Source: Pyrus communis
Taxonomy: Eukaryota > Streptophyta > Magnoliopsida > Rosales > Rosaceae
Reading direction: 5' to 3'
DNA length: 64,000 nt
Assembly (NCBI RefSeq): GCF_963583255.1
Contig: NC_084816.1
Location: forward strand, 10,617,600 to 10,681,599
The translations under genes were made by a program, and so were the position numbers. The notes under the pieces were generated by a model, which was not told where the DNA came from, searched no databases, and worked only from the letters and a program-made list of their open reading frames with translations. Positions 34,515 to 46,443 of the stretch are shown here, piece by piece (within the stretch, counting starts at the first letter, position 1; the number at the start of each line of letters is the position of its first letter).

Positions 34515-37500
34515 GTGGAAGATTGCGACGACGATGGTGGGGAGGGTTCTGATCCACCAACTAGGTCGTTTATTCGGAGACGACTTGATGAACAGTATCG
34601 ACAGGTCGAGCAGTCGATTGGTCAAAAGATGAATGATTTACTGGATACAATACGAAGTAACAACGACACACAGACCAGGATGCTTGAACTGTTGGTTAGT
34701 AAAGCCTTCGAAGATGGCCAGGTCAGCCAGCCTCGGCAACTTTCTACGAATGTTCCAGTACAAGCCGAGAAAGGGTCCGCCCGGCCACAACCAATCACCT
34801 TAGATAAAAGAGGTGGACCGGGCAATAGATCCGAGGGACCAAGCCAGGGAGAATAAGCCGCTTCCGTAAACATGATCGAAGTCCAGAGAATGATTGACTC
34901 GGCCCTAAAAAAGGGGCCGAAGTTTCCAAAATTCATCCATCCATACCCGGCTTATGTAGAAAGGTTTGAATACCTGCGAGGTTTCAAGATCCCTGATTTC
35001 AGTCTTTTCACTAGGGAATCGTCTTTATCCTTATTAGAACATGTGGCTCGGTTCACAGCGCAGTGTGAAGACGTCAATAGCGACTTCTATAAATTACGGC
35101 TGTTTAATTTTTCACTAACAGGCTCAGCTTTCGCTTGGTACATTAATCTCCCACCCAACTCCGTGCAGAGTTGGGAAGAATTAGTCGAGAAGTTCCATGA
35201 ACAATTCTATCAGCCAGGGATGGAAATGTCCGTATCATCGTTGGCCATGATGGCTCAAACGTCCGACGAATCTCCAATGGAATACCTAACAAGGTTTAAG
35301 TCGGCCAGGAATTGGTGCCGAGTACCTCTCCCCGAAGTGGAATTCGTCAGGATCGCCCTTAACGGATTGGACGTGGAATACAAAAAGAAGTTTCTGGGGG
35401 CAAATATTCGAGATATGTACGAGCTTGCTCAACACGTTGAGCAGTATGATTATCTGCTCCGAGAAGAAAAGATATCAAAGTCACCATCCCGGGGAACGTT
35501 GTATAAGAATCCCACGGTTAGCTATGCATTGGCTAAAAGCGAGGACCCTTAGTATGCTAGTGTGGATGCGGCCGAGATAGTAATAAATAAACCTTATGTC
35601 TGCAAGGCTTTAGCTCAAGTGAGTTCCAAAGACACCAAGACCCGTTTGGCCGCCGAGGAGATAAGTAAATCATCGAAAGTATACACTTTCGATATCACCA
35701 AAGCCGATGCAATTTTCGATCAATTATTGGCAGCAAAAATCATCAAGCTTCGCCCGGGGCATACTATCCCTAAGGCCAATGAATTGAAGGGCAAGATATA
35801 CTGCAAGTATCATAATTCTAATAAGCATGCAACCAATAATTGTGTTGTATTCCGAGACACAATTCAAAGTTGGATCGAGAAAGGAAAGTTGAAATTCCTA
35901 GAGAAGCAGATGGCGGTCGACGTCAATCCCTTCCCTTCAACAACAATTGGTATGGTGGATGCTCATCTTCCTAAAAACAAAGAAAAAGGGAAGGCCGAAT
36001 ACGTCCCGGTGCAGCATATCCGTAAACGGAATGGTCAAACAAGACTAAAGATTGATTTATTTTCAAATGCACCACCTACGGAACGCTCGGGGCCACCCGT
36101 CGATGAGCCTATGACGGGGTCGAGTTGCGAGGAAACTCATGAATCAAGGGTTTTATGCGACCATTGTAAAACACCAGTCGAACCTGGGAAGAAGACATCT
36201 TCGACACCATCTACGACCCCTACAACATCGCCAAGGGGACTTGGTAACGGTCCATGACGCCAAGTGTTTGATAGACTCGGCCCACAGGTACTGCCAAAAG
36301 ACCAGGCTCCGGTCAGGCGGTGTCTTGACTTCGACGTACCTTTCTATAACGAGGATTATTACTCGCGCAATACCAGCAGTTCGGGCTCACCAGCCGATCG
36401 AAAAACTTTCAAACCACCCAGGACATCGGATCAACGCTGGTACAGTTACAATTCTCCGACTGGCCTATATACGGCGTTGTCTAAATCTCAAAAACGTCGT
36501 CGCAAACGGATAGATTGCATGGCTCGACGACGAGAAGCGCAGACCAGCCCTGCCAACCAGTGGCAACCAAAAAAGGCCGTGGAAAGCATTGGTGAGCGAC
36601 CAACCCCGACTATCACGATCGAGTTACTCGAAGGGAGAAAAGTAGCGGCTCCCGACTTTGAGACCACTATTGAAGAGTCTGAGAAACGTATCAAGCTTCT
36701 TCTTCGGACAGGGGAGACGAGGGCTCGTCTCAAGCATTTTAGACAAGAGGCCGAAAAGAAACTTTCTCCGTTACCACCGCGCTAGCCGTTCATCAAAATA
36801 CGACGCAATCTATACCCTCCATTCCTTGGTGACTCCTTGGAGTACATACAAGAGTTTCATAAGAAATATTCCGCCAATGACTTGTACGGACTACCCAAGG
36901 CGTGTCAGGAAGCCCTCGACCTAGCATTAACTTGCCCTGATGCCGAGCAAATTATTTAGAAAACTTCCGACCCAGCGATAAAAGCTAGATTCCAACATAT
37001 ACGGGAGGCTCGGGTCCTTGGTTTTGAGGTCGATCCTTACAGGGATATTGACGCCGCCGAATTACCCTTTTCACTCGAAGACCTTCAGCATTTGCGATAT
37101 CATTTTGAAGTTTTCTCGGCTGTATCTCTCTTCGGCCTCACAGCCGACGAGGAAAAAAGGATAGCACGGTTGGATACATATCTAGACACGAGGAATGCCC
37201 GTATCGCCTATGAAGAACGAGCTTGTATAACGCAGGACCAAAATAAATCTTCGGCAGTAAACATAGTCGAGGAAAACAGCCAAAATAAGCTAGACTCGGT
37301 CAAAACGCCTCAGATGCCGGTTCATACCAAGGCACTCCAAAGTTCGATTGAGGATGCTCCGCCAACTGATACTATGGTTACTTCTGTGGAAAACGACGAC
37401 CACGATCCGATGGGTCCCTCGGTCCTCGAACATATGGAGATCAGTATGGTCCACTTCCTACCAGCTGAGTTCCAACTAAGTACCTACCAGTCAAATTTCT

Positions 37501-38222
37501 TGGACGGGGACGTGGTTGCTGAGGAAGCAACACAAGTGGATTTCATCACAAACGACGACGATAGGGAAGTCCGAAACGGGGACAACCTTAAGGCGGCTTT
37601 GGCCGAATTATTTCCCCGTTCCTCCTCGGTTAATCTCCAACACCTCAAGCCGTTATACGTCATGGCTCACATCGAAGGATTTCTCATTTCTAAAGTGTTT
37701 GTCGACTGTGGAGCCACAGTCAACATTATGCCGATGTCCGTCATGAAGGCCTTACGCCGTTCTGATAACGAGCTCATCCCATCAGCTATCACTATGAGCA
37801 GCTTCGTCGGCGACAAGTCTCAGACCAAAGGAGTGCTTCCATTGGAAGTCAGCATTGCCGGTCGTCACCACATGACGGTATTCTTTATAATTGACTCTAA
37901 GACCGACTATAACGCATTACTTGGCCGCGATTGGATCCACCAAACCAGTTGCATTCCTTCATCATTATACCAAGTCCTCATCTTTTGGGATGGCAAATCA
38001 ATCGTAGTACACCCAGCTGATAATCATCCATTTGAAGCCAACATGATTCAGGCTTGCTATTATGATGATCACGTCAGCTATATCACCCTCCAAGGCCTTA
38101 ACGAAGATGGGCGGCCGACGAGAATTTCGGTACAGAAAGTTATCGAGGTCGGCGCCGAAACTGTCCAACAGGATTCGGCGAGACTTGGCTTGGCAGATTT
38201 GCTCACCAATGCCGATGATTGA
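34515..38222 (+). pseudogene. gag-protease region of gypsy copy C, interrupted by stops
   Basis: One reading frame runs through the region but is broken by TAA 34854, TAG 35550, TGA 36255, TAG 36783 and TAG 36957. The capsid (Retrotrans_gag) is at about 34872-35550, with VERFEYLRGFKIPDFSLF, FAWYINLPPNSVQSWEELV and KFHEQFYQ. A Cys/His knuckle CKYHNSNKHATNNC is at about 35800. The aspartic protease (about 37640-37960) has VFVDCGATVNIMP as active-site motif and ALLGRDWIH near its end; the usual GS/GA after Asp is CGA here. It would supply particle protein and processing enzyme. A short upstream frame (34285-34515) in another phase may be the original gag start. Stops exclude a complete product. 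Confidence 0.85.
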
Positions 38223-38224
38223 TA

Positions 38225-39663
38225 CCACCAAGCAAGAACGGCGTCAGGCCGCGGTTTCATCGACAATGGAACGTCTGCTGGCCCATTGGTACGCCATCAC
38301 CAAGCAACCAAATTCCAGCATCAATTTAATCGAATTTTTGGCCGAAGCGGATAATGGCCCCGTTCTATCCTTTGATAAAGTTCAGGCCGCACCAGCCGAA
38401 CTCGAAGACAATCGGCCCCAGGTTAAGGACCTATTGGAGGAAGTCAATGTGGGCAGGGCCGATGATCCTCGAACATTGTTTATCAGCGCGTTACTCCCAC
38501 CGTCTATGAAGGTCGAGCTCCGTAAATTACTCCAGGAATTTATAGATTGCTTCTCGTGGAACTATCATGAAATGCCAGGCCTTGATCGAAACCTTGTAGA
38601 GCATGAGCTACGTATCAAGGACGGGTGTAAGCCTTTTCGACAACCCCTACGCCGATTTTCGACCGAAGTACAACTTGGCATCAAAGACGAATTAGTTCAG
38701 CTTCTAAAAGCTGGCTTTATTAGGACCGCTCGGTACGTCGAATGGTTGGCCAATATCGTCCCGGTGTTGAAGAAAAATAGAGCCCTTCGCATTTGCATCG
38801 ATTTCCGTAATCTAAATCTGGCCACTCCCAAAGATGAATATACAATGCCAATCTCAAACTTGCTAATTGATGCTGCAGCTAATCATGAATTGTTATCTTT
38901 CATGGACGGCCATGCCGGTTACAACCAGATCTTTATCGCCGAAGCCGACGTCCACAAGACGGCTTTCCGCTGCCCTGGGGCACTCGGTACTTACGAATGG
39001 GTAGTCATGCCATTCGGCCTCAAGAATGCCGGCGCCACATACCAACGAGCCATGAATATGATATTCCACGACTTAATCGGTACAATCGTCGAAGTTTACA
39101 TCGATGATGTGGTGGTAAAGTCTAAACGCCGCCAAAAGCACCTGGATGATCTGCGGCAAGCGTTCCTTCGCATGCGCAAGAATAATCTCAAAATGAACCC
39201 GGCTAAGTGTGCCTTTGGTGTTTCGGCCAATAATTTCTTAGGATTTTTGGTGCACCATCACGGCATTGAAGTCGACGAAAATAAAGCCTGCACAATCATT
39301 AGCGCCCTACCTCCGACAACAAAGAAACAACTCCAGTCATTACTCGGGCAGATAAATTTCCTCCGCCGCTTCATCGCCAATTCGGTCGGTAAGACGAAGG
39401 AATTCTCTACGCTCTTTAAACTTAAGCATTTCGACAAATTTGAATGGCGCGAAGAGCATCAAACTGCATTTACGCAAATCAAGGTGGCCCTTTCCACACC
39501 ACCCGTGCTAATTCCACCTTGTCGCGGCAAACCCCTTAAATTGTATATTTCGGCAGCCGCTGAATCCATTGGTTGTCTCCTCGCGCAAGATAACAATGTA
39601 GGGCATGAACAAGCTATCTTTTATCTCAGCCGTAATCTGAATTCGCCAGAGGTGATTGCTTAG
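38225..39663 (+). pseudogene. Reverse transcriptase and start of RNase H, gypsy copy C
   Basis: This frame is shifted relative to protease. It carries the RT core: FRQPLRRFSTEVQLGIKDEL, IVPVLKKNRALRICIDFRNL, FMDGHAGYNQI, YEWVVMPFGLKNAGATYQRA and YIDDVVVKSK (catalytic YIDD). The connection follows, ending KLYISAAAESIGCLLAQDN and FYLSRNLNSPE. The frame stops at TAG 39661, and the conserved continuation (LFFAASKLRHYML) is in another phase with about eight residues missing. RT catalytic aspartates are all present, so damage lies outside the active site. Confidence 0.88.
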
Positions 39664-39665
39664 CT

Positions 39666-40440
39666 TTGTTTTTTGCCGCATCAAAGCTTCGGCACTACAT
39701 GCTTCCATCAGTTACGCAGGTCATCGCCCAAACAAACGTAATTTGTTACATACTTACTCGACCCATCGTCAAAGGCCGAATCGGGAAATGGACGCTCGCC
39801 TTATCCGAGTTCAGCCTTCAGTACGTACCCCAAAAGGCCGTCAAGGGGCAAGCTCTCGCCGACTTCTTGGCCCAACACCCTTCCCCGTATGGTTTTGGGG
39901 GAGGCGACGTTGACATCGGTTTAGTCACAACACGTGATAACCATTGGACTATACATTTTGATGGTTCCAGTACTTCAACCTCGGCTGGTGTTGGTATTGC
40001 CATTTAGTCGCCCGACCACTGCCGCTAGTATTTTTCTCTCAAGTTGGATTTCAGCTGTACAAATAATCAGGCCGAATATGAAGCCCTCATCATCGGCCTC
40101 CAAGTTTTACACGATTTACGGGCATCCCGCGTTCTCGTCCTCGGTGATTCTGAACTTGTGATTAACCAACTGAACGACATGTTTCGTTGCATGAGTTGTA
40201 CTTTAGCGCCCTATCACATGGTCGCCACCTACCTGGCCGAGTCGTTTGAACGGATCATATTTGAACATATTTCACGTATTCACAAAACGGATGCCGACGA
40301 ACTTGCCCAGATCGCCTCCGGAGCACAACTCACGGGGGGCAAGCTAGGCCAGATAGCAGCCATAAGTCTGCGATCGTACCCAGCCTTGCTCAATCGGCAA
40401 ACTCTCCAGCGCGCACACGTAATACGCACAAGGGTGATGG
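39666..40440 (+). pseudogene. RNase H region of gypsy copy C
   Basis: Follows the RT frame after a shift. It shows SEFSLQYVPQKAVKGQALADF, then a second RNase H with the full acidic set: HFDGSS, NNQAEYEAL, VLGDSELVI and DADELAQ. Stops lie at 40005-40007 and about 40026. A dual RNase H is characteristic of Tat-type elements. Confidence 0.8.
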
Positions 40441-40491
40441 TTCCCATCCCTACTAGAACGGGGAGACCCCGTAGAAGTATGTGCCGTCGAG

Positions 40492-41769
40492 GTGGAACCA
40501 GACGATTGGAGAAAGACGATGCTACGATACCTCGATAACCCCAATGGGAAACACGATCGGAGAATGAAGGTCCTCGCCACGAATTACGTGTCATACCAAA
40601 ATGAATTATACCGCAAGGGTGAGGACGGGTTACTATTATTGTGCCTCGGCCCACACGAGGCTGCCCAAGCAATGGCCGAGGTACATGAAGGAATTTGTGG
40701 GGCACACCAATCTGGAAGAAAGATGCGCTGGTTGCTTCGATGACACGGTTATTTTTGGCCCAGTATATTAAAGGATTGCATCGAATATGCATGAAGATGC
40801 GTACCATGCCAAATTCATGGACCCGTGCAGAGAGCCCCGGCCGAATTACTCCACTCGATTACTAAACCATGGCCGTTCAGGCAATGGGCAATGGGCGTAA
40901 TTGGCAAAATCACTCCATCGTCGGGGGTGGCAAAACACGCATGGATAATTGTAGCGACTGACTATTTCACTAAGTGGGTCGAGGCAAGATTATACACCGA
41001 ATTAACGGCCAAAGAGGTATGCAATTTCGTAGAGGAAAATATTGTGACCAGATTCGGCGTGCCAGAAACGATCATAACTGACAATGGCACCATATTCACG
41101 GCCGATAGATTTAAGGAATACGCGGCAAATCTGAATATCCGACTTGAGCAATCAACACCGTATTACCCTCAGGCAAACGGGCAGGCTGAGGCAAGCAATA
41201 AAATGTTGATCGGCATCCTCGAAAAAAGGGTAAGAGAAAGGCCTGGGCTGTGGCATTTGAAGTTAAATGAAGCATTATGGGCATACCGAACTTCACCCCG
41301 GTCGGCCAGTGGAACTACTCCTTACGCGTTAACTTATGGACACGACGCTATGTTACCAGTCGAGTTGAGTATAAACTCATTACGAGTAATCGAGCAGAGT
41401 AGTTTGTTCAGTGTCGAATATAGTCAAGCGATGCGACAAGAATTAGAAGACTTAGAAGAAAATCGGATCAACGCGGGTAACTTATTAAAAGCACAGAAGA
41501 AAATTGCCGAGCGAGCGTATAACCAGCGCGTAAGACAGAAAACGTTCGGCGAAGGAGAATTAGTGTGGCAAACGGTGTTGCCTGTTGGGATTAAAGACCC
41601 CAGGTTTGGTAAATGGTCGCCGAATTGGGAAGGGTCATTCATTGTTCACAAAGTTCTCGGCAAGGGGGCATATCATCTCAAAGATCGGACCGGTTCAATT
41701 CACAAATTGCCAATTAACGGAAAATTTATAAAAAAGTACTATCCAGTCACATGGGAAATTCAAGAGTAA
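40492..41769 (+). pseudogene. Integrase of gypsy copy C
   Basis: The N-terminal HHCC zinc region (VHEGICGAH ... RCVPC) is interrupted by TGA at 40741 and again near 40795. The core then runs open to 41769 with the DDE triad: VATDYFTKWVEA, IITDNGTIF and NGQAEASNK, followed by LWAYRTSPRSASGTTPY and a C-terminal WEGSFIVHKVLGKGAYHLKD. Integrase would insert the cDNA. Only the zinc region is damaged, so the lesions look recent. Confidence 0.88.
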
Positions 41770-41815
41770 AAGACCATTGTATTAATAACAAGTGAACAGA
41801 TACAAAGATAATTTT

Positions 41816-42229
41816 CTAGGGGGTCGAGGGGAGGAAAGTCTCGAGGGCAGCTTTTAACTCCAGCCACTTCGCTTCGGTCAAAATTATCTCAGCCTGCCTC
41901 GTCTTTCTGTTGAATTGCAGTTGCTGGATGTGCCACGCACCGGCAGCGAAGGCCGTCAGCTGAGCCCTGTTGGCCTCAAAGTCCCTCTCAAGCTTTAAAG
42001 CAGCAGCAAACCGTTGCCATTGAAGTTCAGAAATTTGACGCTGGAGGTCAGAGATCTGGCGATCAAACTCGGTCAGCTTCGCTTTCTTGGCTTTTATCAC
42101 CTCCATCTCCGCTCGCCCAGCCTCATGCGCGACCTTGGCCGCCTTCAACTAGTCCTTGGCCTGTAGAGCTCGTTCAAAAATGTTGAAATGTTGCTGAGTC
42201 CGCTCCAAAAGGTCGGTGAGCAAGGTCAT
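41816..42229 (-). pseudogene. Antisense coiled-coil ORF between pol and missing 3' LTR
   Basis: On the strand opposite to gag-pol, a frame starts at ATG 42229 and runs to 41816 (about 137 codons) with one internal TAG (42149-42151, probably from CAG). The product is rich in Ala, Glu, Lys and Gln with heptads (ISDLQRQISELQWQRFAAAL, EANRAQLTAF), a coiled coil. It begins about 47 bp downstream of the pol stop on the other strand. Extra antisense ORFs at this place are known in the Tat lineage (for example Grande, Retand); their function is unresolved. Whether this one is homologous to those was not tested. Confidence 0.6.
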
Positions 42230-42669
42230 TTAGCACTCCCCAACGGAGTCAAGACCCTTGCATTGGAGAACTTGGGAGGCAGAGAGGGATAGGAGTATGG
42301 TGGGAAGTTTATTCCTGGTTACCTCAAGGTTTGACCCTCGAATCATTTCTTCCTTGGGGATTTGACCTATCCCTCGTTAGGCACCAACTTTTTTTTATAT
42401 GTCCCTTGGCCTCCTCCTTAGTTTCCTTAGATAAAGCTTAATACAGATGATTTGTCTAAAGGAAATCCCGATTCTGCCCCGATTCTGCTGCTTGTGGAGG
42501 AGTTTTCAAGAATTGCCATGGTCATTGCAACTTTTTTTTTTTTTTTTTTTTTGTGCATAATTATCAGTAATTATTAATGGTGTAGAGTTTGCATATCATC
42601 AGGGTTGACATTGTCTTTGGTTGAAAATTGATAGTTCTAGTGTTGTTTCTGCTTTTCAATCGTCTGGTT

Positions 42670-43235
42670 TTGATCCTCATTGGCCACTTTGTACATAATG
42701 GTCTATTTGTTTGGATCGCACTCGGAAAAAGACTTTCTACACATCCCACATATATCACGAAGGAATCTTGTTGCAGACAATTTTGCTAACATGAGTTTGT
42801 CTTCTTCATCTTTAACATTGCATGATTCTCCCCTATCGGGGGCTCATGCTGCTTTGTTTTCAGACTATGTTGGCTTGCCTGGCTACCACTTCTCAAATTA
42901 ATGTGCATCTTGGCATCCAAGTTTGTCTCACTTTTTTTTCTTCTAACTTTATGGTGTTGTTCGACTTGTTTTGCAGGTTCAGAACTTTAGGTTTGGTTTT
43001 AGAAGAGTTAGGTTTCATGTCCCCCCCCCCCCCCCCCCCCCAAAATCTTTTCTTTGTATCCTTCTTGTTTTTGTTTCTAGAAGAGTAAGGTTTATGTCCT
43101 TCCTTCTTTTTTGTGTATTCTTTTTTGTTGTTTTTGTTTTTTGACCTTGACTAAGTGTAACTTATTTTTTTTTTAATCAATAAAATTTTCTTTGTACCAT
43201 TGAAGTTTCTCAAACGAAAAAAAAAAAAAAAGAAT
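42670..43235 (+). mobile_element. 3' end of a LINE (L1-type) retrotransposon
   Basis: A short frame reads HIPHISRRNLVADNFANMSL, which fits the end of the RNase H domain found after RT in plant L1 elements. A T- and G-rich 3' tail follows, with an AATAAAATTTTCTTTGTACC-like polyadenylation region (43180) and a terminal A run (about 43219-43235). The 5' limit is uncertain. A run of about 20 C (43021-43040) interrupts the tail. Confidence 0.6.
43021..43040. repeat. Poly(C) tract
   Basis: Twenty consecutive C (G on the other strand), exceptional in this AT-rich setting; length may be a sequencing estimate. Confidence 0.7.
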
Positions 43236-43315
43236 TAAAATACATGACTTAATTAATAACAAAACACATGTGGATTACATGCACCTATAAACAATGATCA
43301 AACTTAACATTAGTG

Positions 43316-43348
<33 letters not shown>

Positions 43349-43435
43349 AATCAATAACACGTGTTGAGAGTATATATATATATTCATTGGATAAAAAGAG
43401 AATTTGCGTTTGCTTATAAAGAGTGAGTGAGATTA

Positions 43436-43672
43436 TTTTATATGGACCCGGCTTCTTTGCCCTCCCACTTTCCATACACTTCCATCCCCTTCTATTCTGT
43501 GCGGTCACGGTTAAGTCACGTCAACATTTTATATTGATTTTTTTTATAGAGATAATAAGATAAAAAGCAATAGTAATATAAAATGTTGATGTGGCTTAAC
43601 TGTGACCGCACAAATAGGAGGGGATGAGAGTGTATGGGAAGTGAGAGGGCAGAGAAGCCAGGTCCATTTTAT
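43436..43672. mobile_element. Palindromic MITE with about 100-bp arms
   Basis: The left arm (ATATGGACCCGGCTTCTTTGC, on to GTGCGGTCACGGTTAAG) is matched by the complement of the right arm (ending GAAGCCAGGTCCATTTTATAT). The loop is about 40 bp of AT-rich sequence. The arms are long and similar enough to form a strong hairpin if transcribed. Confidence 0.75.
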
Positions 43673-43689
43673 ATATCGTCAATTATTGT

Positions 43690-43858
43690 TGGTCGAACTA
43701 CAGTAAGTGATCAAGTAGTAAGGGTGCGGATTGTGGCTCCCGAATAAAACAAAAAATTATGGGAGATCCTGAGTTTGATACTTTGAGCTAGTGAGTCTGC
43801 TTGACTGTGACTACGAGAACCTCTCCGGCCCAAAAGAAGTGCAATAGTGGAGCTACTA
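43690..43858 (+). repeat. SINE-like sequence, left flank of Harbinger-2
   Basis: Shares 'gagtctgcttgactgtg' and an 'agtaagtgatcaagtag' head with the better copy at 55060-55275. It is cut short by the Harbinger element at 43859. Confidence 0.4.
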
Positions 43859-43859
43859 A

Positions 43860-46220
43860 GGCCATCTCCAACCCAGGGCTGGCTAGAGGGCTCGTTTTAG
43901 CCCTCTGGCCCTAAAAGAATTAATATTTTAATGAACAGTACAGGGCCATATTTGCCTCCGTCTCCAACCGAGGGCCAAAAGGCCATAGGGCTCGTATTAG
44001 CCCTGCCACAAAAAACCGTCTCCAACCAAAGGCCATAGGGCCAAACATAATTTATTATTTAAAAACTACAACTTAAATTCAAATCCAATGGCTAAGTGAC
44101 GTCAGCTAGCCATTAGTAGTTGACATCATGCTGACGTCAGCTAGCCGTTGGATTTTAATTTTTCTTTTGCTATAAATAGAGTGGATATTGGGCTATAATT
44201 CACACAACTTTGAATTCAATTTATTTTAATTCAATCTCTTTCAATTCAAGTTTGCAAAAAATTCCAACTTTAGATCCTCTTCGGATTCCAACTGGGAGTC
44301 CTCATCCAATTCCAAATTGGAAGCAAAATGGGCTTAAATGAGACAAGAAGATAAGGAGTCTGATGAAGAAGTTGAAGTAAGGCGCAACAAAGAAAATAGA
44401 GTAGCAACCATGGCTGCAGCCATGGTGTGTCAGCCAACTGAGGAACAACCTCAATGGGGTGGCTCTATTGCTGGTCGCTCTTACAAACCACGAAATAGAG
44501 CGATGTCGCATGCCAATGTGATGAACAACTACTTTAACCCTAACTCAATGTACACAAAAGAGGATTTCAGACATCGCTTCCAGATGAGGCGTTATGTCTT
44601 TAAGCATTTACTTCATGATGTCCAGCAGGTCAATCCATACTTTCAACAAAAGGGAGACAGAGCAGGCTGCCATGGTTTCTCACCTCATCAGAAGGTTACT
44701 GTTGCACTTCGAATGCTGGCCTATGGCTCCCCAGCTGATTCGATGGATGAAACCCATGGTATGTCTGAGTCTACATGCCTTGATACTCTTGAACAATTTT
44801 GTGACACAATTGTTCAGGTTTATAAAGACGAGTACCTGTGCGAGCCAAATCAAGAAGATCTGAATCAGCTCCTTCGCAAAGCTGAAAACTGTGGGTTTCC
44901 GGGCATGATATGGTCATTAGATTGCATGCATTAGGATTGGAAGAACTGTCCCACTGAATGGCAATGAGGCTTTAACGAAAGGTCGAGAAAGCCAGCTATT
45001 GTGCTAGAGGCGGTTGCCTCATATGACACATGGATCTGACATGTTTTCTTTGGAGTCCCTGGATCCCAAAATGACATTACAGTTCTTGGGTGTTCACCCC
45101 TCTTCAATAACTTGATGGAAGGTAAAGCACCTCAACTTGACTACTACATCAACAACCGTCAATATAATATGGGGTATTACTTGGCAGATAGCATCTACCC
45201 AAAGTGGGCAACACTTGCCCAAGCAATTCCAAACCCTAGGAATGACGTAGAAAAGTTGTTTACCTTACACCAAGAGGCATACCGGAAAGATGTTGAGAAA
45301 ACTTTTGGTATTCTACAAACACGGTGGAAGATCGTTAGCAAACCAATAGGAGGGTGGAGTCGAGAAAATTTGGACTCCATCATGATGTCTTGCATCATAT
45401 TACACAATATGATAGTGGAGGATGAGGAGGATGAGCGAGATAGGTATATTGATGGAGAGTCCGATGACGACCAAGAAGATCCAAATAGGTCAAGAAGGGC
45501 TGGTGCAAAAATATATGATGGGCCTAATTTGCCTTTCAATCCAAGAACTGGTAGTATCTATAAATGAGTACATGAGGCGCTATAGAATGATACGTTCTCG
45601 TGCCACAAACAAGTACCTACAATAGGATCTTGTTGCACATCTTTGGGCCAAAAGAAGCATGGAGTAGTCGTTTAAGATTTATGTTGTTAAATGTTTTTAA
45701 AAATATTGTTTAAGTTTCATGTTGTTAAATGTTTTTTTTTATGTTGTATAATTTGTAAGTTGGTTAGTGTAATTTAATGTTGTTTCATATTGTTTAATGT
45801 TGTTTCATGTTACTTAATTTAATTTAATGTTGTATAATGTTGTTTCATGCTACTTAATTTCATGTTACTTAAATTTGTTTTGTTTAATTTTCGAAGAGGA
45901 AATTGGGTGAGAGCTTTTGGAGCTCTAGAGAGACTGAGAGTGTAGAGAGAGAGAGAGAGAGAGGAACTTCAGAGAAAAATGGAGAGAAGTGAGAAAGATA
46001 AGTGGAAAGAGAAGGAGTGACGTGAGGGAGTGGAGAGGTGCACAGGAAATTCCAAACAATTGTAAAAAATATTATTATTTTATTTACCTGTTGCCAGGGC
46101 TATTCAAGTGTAGGGATGAAGATGCAAAAGACAATTACTGTTCATTAAGGGCAATTATTGTTCACTAGGTGGATTAAATAGTGGATAGCCTGGGGAGCCT
46201 TTCCCACGGTGGGACTGCTC
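43860..46220 (+). mobile_element. PIF/Harbinger transposon with transposase relic only
   Basis: Left end GGCCATCTCCAACCC, right end the complement of GAGCAGTCCCACC, consistent with degenerate Harbinger termini. The flanking CTA (43856-43858 and 46220-46222) or TAA/TAC is read as the 3-bp target duplication. The left interior has repeated 'TCTCCAACC' and 'AGGGCCAAAAGGCCATAGGGC' blocks. A TATA box (GCTATAAATAGAG) lies at 44169. A transposase relic fills 44338-45567; no Myb-like ORF1 is seen. Confidence 0.75.
44338..45567 (+). pseudogene. PIF/Harbinger DDE transposase, three premature stops
   Basis: One frame covers the DDE_Tnp_4-type transposase. The N-terminal part includes YTKEDFRHRFQMRRYVF and a helix-turn-helix region (FSPHQKVTVALRMLAYGSPA, ESTCLDTLEQFC). 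The first catalytic Asp is in MIWSLDCMH. TAG then replaces the Trp that follows (44932), TGA replaces Gly near 44965, and TGA replaces Trp near 45037. The frame resumes with the second Asp (FFGVPGSQNDITVLGCSPLF), the long YYLADSIYPKWATL block and the third acidic residue in VEKTFGILQTRW. All three acidic residues remain. Only point mutations, no frameshift, are visible, so decay is modest. Confidence 0.88.
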
Positions 46221-46221
46221 T

Positions 46222-46362
46222 ACGGTTATTGACCATACAAAATGAGCAACTTAGCTTCAATTAATATGGAACTGATCATAGATAAAATAAAATAAATATA
46301 AAAAAAAAAATAAAAAAAGGGTTCATGATTAATTAATTACTTGCATTGGTCACCTAATTAGG

Positions 46363-46393
<31 letters not shown>

Positions 46394-46410
46394 CGAATGA
46401 TTAGATATCT
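46222..46410. repeat. Segment duplicated at 56463-56610
   Basis: Both places share 'ggttattgacca', 'acttagcttnaattaatatgga', 'acttgcattggtcacctaa' and a T run followed by 'gaatgattag'. The copy here directly abuts Harbinger-2. Confidence 0.6.
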
Positions 46411-46443
46411 ATTACAAGATAAAAGAAGATAATGAAAAAAAAG

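Larger units (their letters stand above)
33118..42300 (+). mobile_element. Tat-like Ty3/gypsy retrotransposon, copy C (5' LTR through pol, 3' LTR missing)
   Basis: The 5' LTR (33118-34239) starts TGTTTGGGCCC, has a TATA box (GCTATAAATA, 33431) and ends GAGTCAACA. The PBS follows (TGGCACGCCCAGTGGGAC, 34243). Interior order is gag, protease, RT, RNase H with a second archaeal-type RNase H motif set, then integrase: the gypsy order. After pol comes an antisense coiled-coil ORF (41816-42229), a trait described for the Tat lineage. No second LTR is found, so the right boundary is only approximate. Five in-frame stops in gag-pro, frame breaks at pro/RT and RT/RNaseH, two stops at the start of RNase H and two in integrase make it non-autonomous now. 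Confidence 0.85.

Noticed and set aside
40280..40807. 175-codon minus-strand frame in the gypsy element
   Set aside because: Lies opposite the RNase H/integrase region and shows no coiled-coil or domain pattern, unlike the antisense ORF at 41816-42229.
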